Shown here in pieces: positions 1 through 9,733 of a stretch of DNA of 64,000 nt. Within the stretch, counting starts at the first letter, position 1; each line of letters opens with the position of its first letter. The translations under genes were made by a program, and so were the position numbers. The notes beneath the pieces were generated by a model. The model ran no database searches and had not been told where the DNA came from. It worked only from the letters and a program-made list of their open reading frames with translations. Origin of the DNA: Anaerobacillus alkaliphilus (lineage in GTDB: Bacteria > Bacillota > Bacilli > Bacillales > Anaerobacillaceae); NCBI RefSeq assembly GCF_004116265.1, contig NZ_QOUX01000045.1, positions 145,348 through 209,347 on the forward strand, given 5' to 3'.

Positions 1-371
1 CCTTTGGTACAACTGTGCCAATGGCTGAGGAAGCTGCAGAAATCTTAGCTAAAGAAGGAATTTCTGTTAGAGTCATTAATGCAAGGTCAATAAAACCATT
101 AGATGAAGAAATGCTTACAGATCTTGTCAACAAAGACATTCCTATACTGACTATTGAAGAAGCCGCTCTTCAGGGTGGTTTTGGAAGTGCGGTATTAGAA
201 TATTTTCACGGGAATTCATATCACGATGTAGTTGTTGAAAGAATGGGTATTCCAGATATGTTTATTGAACATGGCAGTGTCAATAAATTATTAGAAGAGA
301 TTGGAATGACAACAAAACAGGTTGTCATAAACGTTCAAAAAATGATCCCTAGAAAACAACAGAGGGCTTAA
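1..371 (+). CDS. dxs: 1-deoxy-D-xylulose-5-phosphate synthase, C-terminal fragment
   Basis: The frame is open to the left edge, so the gene starts outside the window; about 123 C-terminal residues are present. They match the transketolase C-terminal domain of DXS: an [12 protein letters not shown] helix, the [11 protein letters not shown] stretch and the [14 protein letters not shown] strand-helix. The enzyme condenses pyruvate with glyceraldehyde 3-phosphate using thiamine diphosphate, the first step of the MEP isoprenoid pathway; the catalytic residues lie upstream of the window. The stop is one base before the tlyA start, so the two are probably cotranscribed, as in Bacillus subtilis (dxs-yqxC). 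Confidence 0.93.
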   Translation, partial: FGTTVPMAEEAAEILAKEGISVRVINARSIKPLDEEMLTDLVNKDIPILTIEEAALQGGFGSAVLEYFHGNSYHDVVVERMGIPDMFIEHGSVNKLLEEIGMTTKQVVINVQKMIPRKQQRA

Positions 372-372
372 A

Positions 373-1197
373 ATGGCAAAAAAGGAAAGAATAGATGTTC
401 TTTTAGTTGAAAGAGGATTAATTGATACGAGAGAAAAAGCGAAAAGGTCTGTGATGGCAGGCCTTGTTTTCTGCAACAATGAGAGGGTTGATAAACCTGG
501 TGCTAAGGTAGAACTTGATGCAGAACTTTTTGTTAAGGGAGATTTACTACCTTATGTTAGTAGAGGTGGTCTAAAATTAGAGAAGGCAATAGAAGAGTTT
601 AATTTTGACTTAACAGACAAAATTGTTCTCGATATCGGTTCATCGACTGGAGGGTTTACTGATTGTGCCTTGCAAAATGGCGCGAGACTTGTTTACGCTG
701 TTGATGTTGGGTACAATCAACTTGCATGGAAACTTCGGCAGGACGAACGAGTTGTTGTTATGGAACGAACGAATTTCCGGTATGTAACTAAAGACGCTTT
801 TACAAGAGGGTTACCAAACTTCGCTACGATTGATGTGTCGTTTATTTCACTTAGATTAATCCTACCCGCACTAGCAAGTGTTTTAGAAAAGGGAAGCTAT
901 GTTTCAGCACTGGTTAAGCCTCAATTCGAGGCAGGGCGTGATGAAGTTGGAAAAAAAGGAATTGTTCGAGATGAACGAGTACATCGATCCGTTTTAGAAG
1001 AGATTGTCAACTTTGCGGTTAGTATCGGTTTTGATGCATATGGATTATCTTACTCACCAATTAAAGGTGGAGAAGGGAATATTGAATTTTTGTTACACCT
1101 TCATTGGACAGGCTCAAGTGAGAATGGAGAAAATAAAATTTCTTCAATAAATGAGGTTGTCTTAATGGCCCACCAAAAGTTAAAACAGTCAAACTAA
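373..1197 (+). CDS. tlyA: TlyA-family rRNA (cytidine-2'-O)-methyltransferase
   Basis: The 274-residue protein has an N-terminal S4 RNA-binding domain (about residues 5-65, with the YVSRGGLKL segment at 61-69) followed by an FtsJ/RrmJ-type methyltransferase fold. The SAM-binding loop VLDIGSSTGGFTD is at 85-97 and the LVKPQFEAG motif is near 180. Family members 2'-O-methylate cytidines in 16S and/or 23S rRNA; older annotations say haemolysin A. The length and the position between dxs and ahrC match B. subtilis YqxC. The ATG lies one base after the dxs stop. Which rRNA position is modified cannot be told from sequence. Confidence 0.93.
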   Translation: MAKKERIDVLLVERGLIDTREKAKRSVMAGLVFCNNERVDKPGAKVELDAELFVKGDLLPYVSRGGLKLEKAIEEFNFDLTDKIVLDIGSSTGGFTDCALQNGARLVYAVDVGYNQLAWKLRQDERVVVMERTNFRYVTKDAFTRGLPNFATIDVSFISLRLILPALASVLEKGSYVSALVKPQFEAGRDEVGKKGIVRDERVHRSVLEEIVNFAVSIGFDAYGLSYSPIKGGEGNIEFLLHLHWTGSSENGENKISSINEVVLMAHQKLKQSN

Positions 1198-1224
1198 GGG
1201 TAGTATTTTACTACTCTTTTTTTG
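1196..1224 (+). terminator. Rho-independent terminator after tlyA
   Basis: GGGTAGTA and TACTACTC form a stem with a TTT loop, followed directly by a run of seven Ts. It separates dxs-tlyA from ahrC. Confidence 0.75.
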
Positions 1225-1360
1225 TATAGTTTAGCTAAAGGATTCTACAAATTTATTCAATAATTTCATTGTATTATGTATAAAAATAAGTTAATATACA
1301 GGTAATATATGTTTGTACATCTTTAACGAAATGGGTTTACATTCAATTGGAGGAAATTTA

Positions 1361-1810
1361 ATGAATAAAGGACAACGTCATATAAAAATCCGTGAGATTA
1401 TTGCGAACAATGAAATTGAGACTCAAGATGAACTTGTAGATACACTTAAAGATGCGGGGTTTAATGTGACACAAGCGACAGTCTCTCGAGATATTAAAGA
1501 GCTACATTTAGTAAAGGTTCCGATGCAAGACGGGAGATATAAATACAGTCTACCAGCAGATCAACGTTTTAACCCTTTACAAAAGTTAAAGCGTTCTCTC
1601 ATGGATAGCTTTGTAAGTATTGATCGTGCAAACAACTTAATAGTAATGAAGACATTACCTGGAAATGCAAACGCTGTAGGTGCTCTTATTGATAACTTAG
1701 ACTGGAATGAAATTTTAGGTACGATTTGTGGTGATGATACAATTTTAATTATTTGTCGAACTACAGAAGATAGCCCCATTTTAAGTGAGCGTTTCTTAGA
1801 AATGTTATAG
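1361..1810 (+). CDS. ahrC: Arginine repressor/activator AhrC (ArgR family)
   Basis: The 149-residue protein has the usual ArgR/AhrC length and a winged-helix N-terminus (residues 1-70) with the VSRDIKEL recognition motif at 41-48. The C-terminal hexamerisation and arginine-binding domain carries [11 protein letters not shown]. It represses arginine biosynthesis and activates catabolism when arginine is bound. The ATG at 1361 is chosen because TTGGAGGAAATTTA places a strong ribosome site just upstream; a TTG-initiated extension from 1313 has no such site. The arginine-type ABC transporter at 27-29 kb and rocR at 62-64 kb are likely in the same regulon. Confidence 0.95.
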   Translation: MNKGQRHIKIREIIANNEIETQDELVDTLKDAGFNVTQATVSRDIKELHLVKVPMQDGRYKYSLPADQRFNPLQKLKRSLMDSFVSIDRANNLIVMKTLPGNANAVGALIDNLDWNEILGTICGDDTILIICRTTEDSPILSERFLEML

Positions 1811-1836
1811 GCGAAGATAAAAGGAAGTGAAGAAAG

Positions 1837-3582
1837 ATGTTAGTTGAACTATCCATCAGGAACTTTGCCATTATTGAAAATCTAACAGTCCCCTTTGAAA
1901 AAGGGTTAACGGTGTTAACTGGAGAAACAGGTGCGGGGAAATCAATCATTATTGATGCAATTAGTTTATTGATTGGTGGGAGAGGATCTGCAGAGTTTGT
2001 CCGTCATGGAGCCAATCGTTCTGAAATCCAAGGCTTATTCCACATCGACAACTTATCCCATGAAATCTATTATAAGGCAGAGCAACTAGGGATCGAAATT
2101 AGCGAAGATCAGATGATTGTTTTACAACGTGATATAACATCACAGGGGAAAAGCATTTGTAGAGTAAATGGAAAGCTTGTTACTTTAGGTATTCTTCGAG
2201 AACTTGGGGAAAATTTAGTGGACATTCATGGTCAGCATGAACACCAACATTTAATGCAAGCAGAAAGGCATCTATCTCTACTAGACCAATTTGCTGGTGA
2301 CAAGATCACGAGTTCACTACTTGAATATAAGCAGCTCTTTAAAAGTTTTACTCAGCTTAGCGCTAGGGTAAAACAGTTTTCAGAGAATGAGCAGAAGTTA
2401 GCTCAACGTTTAGATTTACTTCAATATCAATTGAATGAAATTGAAAAAGCCAAATTAAAACCTGAAGAGGACATACATTTATCAGAAGAGCGGTTTAAGC
2501 TTGCGAATAGTGAGAAATTATATAAAACGATTCATGATAGTTATCATGCTTTATATGGAGATGGGAAAGGTCTAGATTGGATTTTATTTGCCATGAACAA
2601 CGTGGAGGATGCCGCAAACCTTGATAAAGAACTAAAGGGTTTAAAAGAGACAATAAGTAACTGCTATTATTTATTGGAGGAAGCTACATTTTCATTAAGG
2701 GATTATTATGAAGGAATAGAGTTTCATCCCGAACGTCTAAACATGGTTGAAGCTAGGTTAAATGAGATTACTCAGTTGAAACGAAAGTACGGAGCTGATG
2801 TCACAAATATTTTAGAATATTCAGCTAAGATCGAAGAAGAAATCGATACCTTATTAAACAGGGAAGAAAAAATTCAAGAACTGGAGACTCAGCGAGATAG
2901 TGTATGTGAGGATCTTTTTGTTGAGGCATCAAACCTAACAGAACTGAGACAGGCTGTTGCAAATGAATTAGTGGAGAAAATTCACCAACAGTTAAAAGAT
3001 TTATTTATGGAAAAAACCAAGTTCCAAGTTGAGATATCTGAAAGATCTTCATCTGTTAGAGATCCACTTATTAATGGTAAGCATGTTCATTTTCACGAAG
3101 CGGGTATTGATAAAGTTGAATTTCTACTCTCAACTAACCCCGGTGAACCGATAAAGCCGTTAGCAAAGATTGCCTCAGGAGGAGAAATTTCTAGAATTAT
3201 GCTTGCTTTAAAATCAATCTTCTCCATACACCGTGGAATAACGTCTCTAATTTTTGACGAAGTTGACACAGGTGTTAGTGGTCGCGTAGCACAAGCAATC
3301 GCGGAGAAGATATATAATATATCAAAAAACTCCCAGGTACTTTGTATCACTCATTTGCCTCAAGTAGCAGCAATGGCTTCCTCCCACTTATACATTTCCA
3401 AAGAGCAGCTAGAAAACAAAACAGTTACAAAAGTAACCACCTTATCAAAGGAAAATCAAGTGGAAGAAATAGCTAGGATGCTTTCTGGAGCTGAGACAAC
3501 ACCCTTAACAAGAGAAAGTGCTAAAGAATTATTGTCCCAGGCAAATAAAATTAAAGATGTATATGTAAAGCTAACCAATTAA
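1837..3582 (+). CDS. recN: DNA repair protein RecN
   Basis: This 581-residue SMC-like ATPase acts in double-strand break repair and RecA-dependent recombination. Walker A GETGAGKS is at 29-36. The central half (about 155-400) is rich in heptad-like charged helices typical of the coiled coil. The ABC signature ASGGEISRI is near 445 and Walker B LIFDEVDTGVSG near 470. The length equals that of Bacillus RecN. The ATG at 1837 follows AAAGGAAGTGAAGAAAG. Position after ahrC is conserved in Bacilli. Confidence 0.96.
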   Translation: MLVELSIRNFAIIENLTVPFEKGLTVLTGETGAGKSIIIDAISLLIGGRGSAEFVRHGANRSEIQGLFHIDNLSHEIYYKAEQLGIEISEDQMIVLQRDITSQGKSICRVNGKLVTLGILRELGENLVDIHGQHEHQHLMQAERHLSLLDQFAGDKITSSLLEYKQLFKSFTQLSARVKQFSENEQKLAQRLDLLQYQLNEIEKAKLKPEEDIHLSEERFKLANSEKLYKTIHDSYHALYGDGKGLDWILFAMNNVEDAANLDKELKGLKETISNCYYLLEEATFSLRDYYEGIEFHPERLNMVEARLNEITQLKRKYGADVTNILEYSAKIEEEIDTLLNREEKIQELETQRDSVCEDLFVEASNLTELRQAVANELVEKIHQQLKDLFMEKTKFQVEISERSSSVRDPLINGKHVHFHEAGIDKVEFLLSTNPGEPIKPLAKIASGGEISRIMLALKSIFSIHRGITSLIFDEVDTGVSGRVAQAIAEKIYNISKNSQVLCITHLPQVAAMASSHLYISKEQLENKTVTKVTTLSKENQVEEIARMLSGAETTPLTRESAKELLSQANKIKDVYVKLTN

Positions 3583-3595
3583 GGTTAGCTTTTTT
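3568..3595 (+). terminator. Terminator overlapping the recN stop
   Basis: AAGCTAACC and GGTTAGCTT form a perfect 9-bp stem around the recN stop codon, followed by a T run. Confidence 0.85.
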
Positions 3596-3693
3596 CTATA
3601 ATAAGAGTTATAAATAAGCTTCTGTGAGGCAACATTAATATTACAGCCAAACATGGAGGTGTAGGTTAGGAGCGAGGAGAGTGAAGTATATTC

Positions 3694-4968
3694 ATGATAG
3701 AAACTAGAAAAGTTATAGGTGTAATTCTCCTTGTTTTCATTATAGGTATCGGTTTTACAAAACCGGTCCAAGAATACGTCAGTATCCCACTGGAGTTGGT
3801 TCTTATGGAAGGCCAACAAGAACAGTTGCAAAAAGCTTTACCTGTATTTAAGATGTCCTCAACCAATGAAAATGTTTCAGTTAATGAGGAACAATTTGCA
3901 GTTTTAGCAAATAGCCAAGGAGATGCTAACGTGACAGTTACAGTGGGAGGGGCTCCTGTAAAGAATGTCGATGTTCGTGTATTAAAGGATATAAAAGTGA
4001 TCCCGGGAGGCCAATCAATCGGGGTAAAACTAAATACACTAGGGGTATTAGTCGTAGGTCATCACTTGGTGAATAGTGATGACGGTGAAAAATCTCCTGG
4101 GGAAATTGCTGAAATTGAGGTTGGCGACATAATTACGAAAATTAATGGTAAGAAAATTGAAAATATGAGCCAAGTTACTCCACTTGTTCAAGAAGCTGGC
4201 GAAAATGAGGAGTCATTAAAGCTAGAAGTAATTAGAGATAATGAAGTATTACAGAAGAAATTAATCCCCTTGAAAGCAAAAGGAGAAAGTTCCTACCGTT
4301 TAGGTCTGTATATTCGCGATTCTGCAGCTGGTGTTGGTACATTAACATTTTTTGAACCAAATTCTAAGAAATATGGGGCATTAGGACATGTAATTTCAGA
4401 TATGGATACACAAAAGCCAATTGTTGTAAACGATGGTCAAATTGTTAGCTCATTGGTTACTTCTATAGAAAAAGGCAGCAATGGTGATCCTGGAGAAAAA
4501 CTAGCCCGTTTTACAAATGATCGAAAAATATTAGGAACTATTACGAAGAATAGTCCTTTCGGAATTTTTGGAAAGTTACATGAACCAATGAAAAATGATA
4601 TCTCAGATGAAGCGTTACCGATAACATTATCTCATCAGGTAAAGGAAGGACCTGCTAAAATTTTAACAGTTGTTGATGGAGAAGAAGTTAAAGAATATGA
4701 TATTGAAATTGTAAGTTCGGTACCACAGAAATTTCCAGCTACTAAAGGAATGGTTATCAAGGTTACGGATCCTGAACTTTTAGAAGCTACTGGAGGAATT
4801 ATACAAGGAATGAGTGGAAGTCCAATTATTCAAGATGGCAAGGTAATTGGTGCCGTAACTCATGTTTTTGTTAATGACCCCACAAGTGGCTATGCATGTC
4901 ATATTGAATGGATGTTACAAGAAGCTGGTGTTGATATCTATAGTAAGGAAAAGGCAAAGGCGAGTTAA
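3694..4968 (+). CDS. spoIVB: SpoIVB serine peptidase (sporulation signalling)
   Basis: The 424-residue protein is made in the forespore and secreted into the intermembrane space, where its cleavage of SpoIVFA triggers pro-sigma-K processing (known of the family). It has an N-terminal membrane anchor (residues 6-24), a PDZ domain (about 110-200) and a C-terminal S55 peptidase domain. The [20 protein letters not shown] segment near 372-391 contains the catalytic serine; LGHVISDMD near 230 supplies the histidine region. Length matches B. subtilis SpoIVB. It lies just upstream of spo0A as in other Bacilli. I could not identify a convincing sigma-G promoter. Confidence 0.95.
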   Translation: MIETRKVIGVILLVFIIGIGFTKPVQEYVSIPLELVLMEGQQEQLQKALPVFKMSSTNENVSVNEEQFAVLANSQGDANVTVTVGGAPVKNVDVRVLKDIKVIPGGQSIGVKLNTLGVLVVGHHLVNSDDGEKSPGEIAEIEVGDIITKINGKKIENMSQVTPLVQEAGENEESLKLEVIRDNEVLQKKLIPLKAKGESSYRLGLYIRDSAAGVGTLTFFEPNSKKYGALGHVISDMDTQKPIVVNDGQIVSSLVTSIEKGSNGDPGEKLARFTNDRKILGTITKNSPFGIFGKLHEPMKNDISDEALPITLSHQVKEGPAKILTVVDGEEVKEYDIEIVSSVPQKFPATKGMVIKVTDPELLEATGGIIQGMSGSPIIQDGKVIGAVTHVFVNDPTSGYACHIEWMLQEAGVDIYSKEKAKAS

Positions 4969-4990
4969 TCGACTTATGCCTTTTCTTTTT
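4953..4990 (+). terminator. Probable terminator of spoIVB
   Basis: AAGGC...GCCTT arms around the spoIVB stop, with an inner AGT/ACT pairing, precede CTTTTTT. The stem is interrupted, so support is moderate. Confidence 0.45.
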
Positions 4991-5078
4991 TAGATTAGAT
5001 CTATTTATTATTTTTATACAAAAATACATACTTTTGTAGTTCAGTTCATGATATTATAGTAATAAGTAACAAAGATTT

Positions 5079-5085
5079 TTCGACA
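5079..5085 (-). promoter_or_regulatory. 0A box upstream of spo0A
   Basis: TTCGACA reads TGTCGAA on the minus strand, an exact match to the Spo0A-P binding consensus, about 185 bp before the spo0A start. Autoregulation of spo0A is known in Bacillus. Confidence 0.6.
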
Positions 5086-5190
5086 AACACTTGAAAAGTT
5101 GTTGTCAAGCATCGAATATAGTCGAAAACGAGAGAGAAACGGCAAAAAGTTATAAAAAATAAAGAAATTTAATATTTTTTTAAAAAATAA

Positions 5191-5217
5191 AAAGGATTTT
5201 TTATCCGATTGTCGAAT
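5191..5217 (+). promoter_or_regulatory. Sigma-H promoter with overlapping 0A box for spo0A
   Basis: AAAGGATTT (5191-5199), 11 bases, then GTCGAAT (5211-5217) fits the sigma-H consensus RnAGGAwWW-N11-12-RnnGAAT completely. An exact 0A box TGTCGAA (5210-5216) overlaps the -10 element. This matches the sporulation promoter Ps of B. subtilis spo0A. Confidence 0.75.
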
Positions 5218-5269
5218 TTAAAGTGATGGATAAAAAAGTATTTTATATATCTACAGGGAGGAACAATCG

Positions 5270-6064
5270 GTGCAAAAAATAAAAGTTTGTATTGCTGACG
5301 ATAATAGGGAATTAGTAAGTTTGCTTGAGGAATATATATCAAGTCAAAATGATATGGAAGTAGCTGGGGTTGCGTACAACGGACAAGAATGTTTATCACT
5401 AGTTCAAGAAGAACAACCTGATGTATTAATTTTAGATATAATCATGCCTCATTTGGACGGATTAGCTGTACTGGAAAGACTAAATCAACAAGGTTTAGGA
5501 AAGAGACCTAATATTATTATGTTGACTGCATTTGGACAAGAGGATGTAACTAAAAAAGCAGTAGAACTTGGAGCTGCATATTATATTCTAAAGCCATTTG
5601 ACATGGAGACTTTAATAAACAAGGTGAAGGAAGTTAGTGGTCACTTTCAACCGATTATTCAACATAAATCAGCTTCTATGCAATTTACTTCAAGAAAAGA
5701 ACCAAAACAATTTAACCTAGATGCAAGTATAACTAGTATCATTCATGAAATTGGTGTACCAGCTCATATTAAGGGTTATATGTATCTTCGCGAAGCGATT
5801 ACAATGGTTTATAACGACATTGAATTACTAGGATCAATTACGAAGGTTCTATATCCTGATATTGCTAAGAAATTTAATACAACTTCAAGCAGAGTAGAGC
5901 GTGCGATCCGTCATGCGATTGAAGTTGCATGGAGTCGTGGTAACATTGAGTCAATTTCAAGCTTATTTGGATACACAGTTAGTCATACTAAAGCAAAGCC
6001 AACAAACTCAGAATTTATTGCGATGGTTGCAGATAAACTTCGTATCGAACATAAAGTTTCATAA
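5270..6064 (+). CDS. spo0A: Sporulation master regulator Spo0A
   Basis: The 264-residue response regulator has a receiver domain with the acidic pair D10-D11, phosphoacceptor D56 in [13 protein letters not shown] and K108 in YYILKPFDM. The C-terminal Spo0A DNA-binding domain carries [16 protein letters not shown]. Phosphorylated through the phosphorelay, it binds 0A boxes and starts sporulation while repressing abrB. The start is GTG behind AGGGAGGAACAATCG, as in other Bacillus spo0A genes. The upstream region holds 0A boxes and a sigma-H promoter. Confidence 0.98.
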   Translation: MQKIKVCIADDNRELVSLLEEYISSQNDMEVAGVAYNGQECLSLVQEEQPDVLILDIIMPHLDGLAVLERLNQQGLGKRPNIIMLTAFGQEDVTKKAVELGAAYYILKPFDMETLINKVKEVSGHFQPIIQHKSASMQFTSRKEPKQFNLDASITSIIHEIGVPAHIKGYMYLREAITMVYNDIELLGSITKVLYPDIAKKFNTTSSRVERAIRHAIEVAWSRGNIESISSLFGYTVSHTKAKPTNSEFIAMVADKLRIEHKVS

Positions 6065-6081
6065 AACTAAACATAAAAAAG

Positions 6082-6118
6082 CTCATTCCTTCTAAATAGT
6101 ATAGGAATGAGTTTTTTT
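6082..6118 (+). terminator. Terminator after spo0A
   Basis: CTCATTCCT and AGGAATGAG form a perfect 9-bp stem followed by seven Ts. Confidence 0.9.
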
Positions 6119-6423
6119 ATGTGTTGAATTATATAACAGTAAAACTGTAGATATATAACAGGTCATGTATGGGTTGGGTATATCAGACAAAAAATCATCG
6201 GAAATGTGTACAATTTCTAGTAAATTCACTGTTTTGTCAAAAACAAATCCTCGATTACAATATATAATAAGAGTATGAAAAATGTAATACAGATAATAAG
6301 TAAAAGATGAAACACAATTGGAGTAGACCAAAATCTTAGTATAATAAAAAAAAATCATATTGTATGTATAAATAATCACACCAACATATTATATGAATTT
6401 TGTTCAGAGAGGGAGATGTAAAA
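6119..6423. other. Intergenic region upstream of pflB
   Basis: About 300 AT-rich bases between the spo0A terminator and pflB. No ORF or RNA is visible. It should hold the pflBA promoter and any oxygen or redox control, but I could not find a clean Fnr (TGTGA-N6-TCACA) or Rex palindrome, nor a well-spaced -35/-10 pair. Confidence 0.4.
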
Positions 6424-8652
6424 ATGGAAGCTTGGAAAGGTTTTAATAGTGGGGAATGGACAGAAAAAATTGATGTTAGAGATTTTATTAATAAAAACTG
6501 GGATCCATATGCTGGTGATGACACATTTCTAGTTGGCCCGACAGACAGAACAAAAGAGCTTTGGGATCAAGTGTTAGATCTAATGAAAAAAGAGCGTGAA
6601 AATGGTGGGGTTCTTGATGTTGATACAAAAACAATCTCTACAATCACATCTCATGCGCCAGGGTATTTAAATAAAGAAAAAGAGCAAGTTGTTGGTTTGC
6701 AAACGGATGCCCCTCTAAAGCGCTCAATTCAACCTACAGGTGGAATTCGTATGATGGCTGCAGGTTGTGAAGCCTATGGCTTTAAGCTTGATCCACAGAT
6801 TGAAAAGATTTATACGGATTACCGTAAAACACACAATGCAGGTGTTTTTGATGCATATACTAGTGAAATGTTAGCTGCACGTAAAGCAGGAATTATTACT
6901 GGGTTACCAGATGCGTACGGGCGCGGACGAATTATCGGTGATTATCGTCGTGTTGCTTTATACGGAGTAGATCGTTTGATTGAAGACAAAAAGCTTGTGA
7001 AAAAGGGTCTAGAAAAAGGTGTAATGAGTGAAGAGGTTATACGTGATCGTGAAGAAATCTCTGAACAAATACGCTCATTACAAGAATTAAAAGAAATGGC
7101 GGCGTCTTACGGGTTCGATATTTCAAAGCCTGCAACAACAGCGCAAGAAGCGTTTCAATGGTTGTATTTTGGCTATTTAGCAGCTATTAAAGAGCAAAAT
7201 GGAGCTGCAATGAGTTTAGGTCGCGTATCGACTTTCTTAGATATTTATATTGAAAGAGATTTAAAAGCAGGCTTGTTAACAGAACAGGAAGCTCAAGAAA
7301 TTGTTGATCACTTTGTTATGAAACTTCGTTTAGTTAAATTCTTAAGAACTCCTGACTATGATGAGTTATTCAGTGGAGATCCAACTTGGGTAACTGAATC
7401 GCTAGCAGGTATGTCTTTAGATGGTCGTCCGCTAGTTACAAAGAACTCATTTCGTTTCCTATATACATTAGTTAATCTAGGTCCAGCTCCTGAACCCAAC
7501 TTAACGGTTCTATGGTCAACACAACTGCCAGATGGATTTAAAAAGTTTTGTTCGAAAATGTCAATCATGACAAGTTCAATTCAATATGAGAATGATGATA
7601 TTATGAGAGCCGACTATGGTGATGACTATGGTATCGCTTGTTGTGTATCTGCTATGCGTATTGGAAAGCAAATGCAGTTCTTCGGAGCACGTGCAAATTT
7701 AGCAAAAGCTCTTCTATACACAATCAATGGTGGAGTTGACGAAAAACTGAAAATGCAAGTTGGTCCTAATTTCGAGCCAATTACATCTGAGTACCTTGAT
7801 TATGAAGAAGTAACAGAAAAATTTGAGAAGTTTCAAGATTGGTTAGCTGAGCTTTATATGAATACTCTTAATGTGATTCACTACATGCATGATAAGTATA
7901 GCTACGAAAGAATTGAAATGGCACTTCATGATAAAGATATTTTACGTACAATGGCTTGTGGAATTGCAGGGTTGTCAGTAGTTGCTGATGCGTTAAGTGC
8001 AATTAAATATGCAAAAGTAAAAGTTATCCGAGATGAGGATGGAATAGCTGTTGATTATGAAATTGAAGGTGAGTTTCCGCAATATGGGAATAATGACCCT
8101 CGTGTAGATGACATTGCTACCCACCTTGTTAAGAATTTTATGGAGAAATTACGCAATCAACCAACGTACCGTAATGCAGTTCCAACTCAATCAGTGTTAA
8201 CAATTACTTCGAATGTTGTTTATGGTAAAAAGACAGGGAATACTCCTGATGGAAGAAAAGCAGGAGAGCCGTTTGCTCCTGGAGCTAATCCGATGCACGG
8301 GCGCGACAAAAAAGGAGCGTTGGCTTCATTAAATTCAGTAGCTAAAATTCCTTATGAAGATTGTCAAGATGGTATTTCTTGCACATTCTCAATTGTTCCA
8401 AAAGCACTTGGGAAAGACGAAAATACTCGAATTAGTAACTTAGCTGCTATATTAGACGGTTATGCATCACAGACTGGACACCATATTAATGTTAACGTAT
8501 TTGATCGTGAACAGCTATTAGATGCGATGGAGCATCCGGAAATGTATCCACAGTTAACAATTCGTGTTTCAGGGTATGCTGTAAACTTTATTAAGTTAAC
8601 AAGAGAGCAGCAAATTGATGTGATTAACCGTACTTTCCACGAAAGTATGTGA
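6424..8652 (+). CDS. pflB: Pyruvate formate-lyase
   Basis: The 742-residue glycyl-radical enzyme converts pyruvate and CoA to formate and acetyl-CoA under anaerobic conditions. The adjacent catalytic cysteines are C406-C407 in GIACCVSAM. The glycyl-radical loop RVSGYAVNF near the C-terminus puts the radical glycine at about 717. The ATG at 6424 follows GAGAGGGAGATG; a longer TTG-initiated frame from 6400 runs through that ribosome site and is rejected. The activase pflA follows directly. The gene is not at this place in B. subtilis, which lacks PFL, so the operon is lineage-specific cargo between spo0A and the steA cluster. Confidence 0.97.
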   Translation: MEAWKGFNSGEWTEKIDVRDFINKNWDPYAGDDTFLVGPTDRTKELWDQVLDLMKKERENGGVLDVDTKTISTITSHAPGYLNKEKEQVVGLQTDAPLKRSIQPTGGIRMMAAGCEAYGFKLDPQIEKIYTDYRKTHNAGVFDAYTSEMLAARKAGIITGLPDAYGRGRIIGDYRRVALYGVDRLIEDKKLVKKGLEKGVMSEEVIRDREEISEQIRSLQELKEMAASYGFDISKPATTAQEAFQWLYFGYLAAIKEQNGAAMSLGRVSTFLDIYIERDLKAGLLTEQEAQEIVDHFVMKLRLVKFLRTPDYDELFSGDPTWVTESLAGMSLDGRPLVTKNSFRFLYTLVNLGPAPEPNLTVLWSTQLPDGFKKFCSKMSIMTSSIQYENDDIMRADYGDDYGIACCVSAMRIGKQMQFFGARANLAKALLYTINGGVDEKLKMQVGPNFEPITSEYLDYEEVTEKFEKFQDWLAELYMNTLNVIHYMHDKYSYERIEMALHDKDILRTMACGIAGLSVVADALSAIKYAKVKVIRDEDGIAVDYEIEGEFPQYGNNDPRVDDIATHLVKNFMEKLRNQPTYRNAVPTQSVLTITSNVVYGKKTGNTPDGRKAGEPFAPGANPMHGRDKKGALASLNSVAKIPYEDCQDGISCTFSIVPKALGKDENTRISNLAAILDGYASQTGHHINVNVFDREQLLDAMEHPEMYPQLTIRVSGYAVNFIKLTREQQIDVINRTFHESM

Positions 8653-8657
8653 TAAAT

Positions 8658-9395
8658 ATGTTAGGAAGAATTCACTCAGTTGAGTCTTGCGGAACAGTAG
8701 ACGGCCCGGGACTAAGATTTATCGTTTTTCTCCAAGGATGTGTATTGCGTTGTGCGTACTGCCACAATCCTGATACATGGAAGTTAAACGGTGGAATTGA
8801 AAAAAGTGTAGAAGAATTATTAGAAGAGGCTAAAGGTTACTTACCTTATATGAAGTTTTCTAATGGTGGAGTTACATTAAGTGGTGGTGAACCATTGTTA
8901 CAACCTGATTTTGTTTTGGAGTTTTTCAGAAAATGTAAAGAAGCAGGAATCCATACTACACTAGATACTTCTGGATCTGTCAAACCCGGGAACTTAGAGG
9001 AAATATTAGAAGTGACAGACCTTGTTCTGCTTGACATTAAACACATTAAAGAAGAAAAACATAAACAGATTACAGGGATGTCTAACAATAACACGTTGAA
9101 CTTTGCAAAACTTCTAAATGATAAGGGAATTCCTGTGTGGATTAGACATGTATTAGTCCCTGGCCTTTCTAATGATAAACAAGACTTAACTGACCTTGGA
9201 GCCTTCTTAGCAACACTATCGAACGTTGAGAAAGTAGAAATTCTTCCCTATCACAAAATGGGAGAATATAAATGGGAACAATTAGGATTAACGAATACCT
9301 TGATCGGAGTGAAACCACCTAAACAGGAAGAAGTAGATGAAGCGTATCGTCTATTAACGAAAAAACAAGAAACATGTCAAGAGTGTGGCCTTTAA
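8658..9395 (+). CDS. pflA: Pyruvate formate-lyase-activating enzyme
   Basis: The 245-residue radical-SAM protein has the 4Fe-4S motif C28-x3-C32-x2-C35 (CVLRCAYC), the GGE motif (LSGGEPLL) and GTVDGPGLRF near the N-terminus. It generates the glycyl radical on PflB. The ATG at 8658 aligns with the usual IHSVE start. A GTG at 8649 that overlaps the pflB stop would add three residues, and neither start has a clear ribosome site, so translational coupling to pflB is likely. Confidence 0.95.
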   Translation: MLGRIHSVESCGTVDGPGLRFIVFLQGCVLRCAYCHNPDTWKLNGGIEKSVEELLEEAKGYLPYMKFSNGGVTLSGGEPLLQPDFVLEFFRKCKEAGIHTTLDTSGSVKPGNLEEILEVTDLVLLDIKHIKEEKHKQITGMSNNNTLNFAKLLNDKGIPVWIRHVLVPGLSNDKQDLTDLGAFLATLSNVEKVEILPYHKMGEYKWEQLGLTNTLIGVKPPKQEEVDEAYRLLTKKQETCQECGL

Positions 9396-9416
9396 GGTTA
9401 CACTCTTCTCTTTTGT
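9381..9416 (+). terminator. Terminator after pflA
   Basis: GAGTGTGGCC and GGTTACACTC pair over ten positions (two G-U) around the pflA stop, then TTCTCTTTTG. Confidence 0.7.
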
Positions 9417-9450
9417 TGATAGTTAAGTGGTAATCAACAGATTATCAAAA

Positions 9451-9640
9451 GGTTGTTTTCGCAAAGTTTGTTGCTTTCGTAAAAATCCCAAAAGCCGGAT
9501 TTTTACACAAAGTACTAAGAACTCACAACTAATTTAGTAAGTATTGCTCTTTTCTTACTTAATTTATTAGATGATCTTCATCTAAGGTATGTGTCCAATT
9601 ATTTTAGCGTAAATAAGCAACATTGTTTAAGAAAAGAGCC
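9451..9640 (+). mobile_element. Non-autonomous MITE-like element, copy A
   Basis: A 190-bp element starts GGTTGTTTTCGCAAAG and ends GAAAAGAGCC, giving imperfect terminal inverted repeats. Flanks TATCAAAA (9443-9450) and TAACAAAA (9641-9648) look like an 8-bp target duplication with one change. It contains the internal hairpin GTAAAAATCC...GGATTTTTAC. Internal sequence closely matches copy C at 45560. It has no ORF. Confidence 0.8.
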
Positions 9641-9733
9641 TAACAAAAACAAGTTGGAATTTTGGATGAAAATTAAGGAAATGTCTAATACTAAAATTGG
9701 AATCTATACTTACATATAAAAGTGGTGGCTAGT

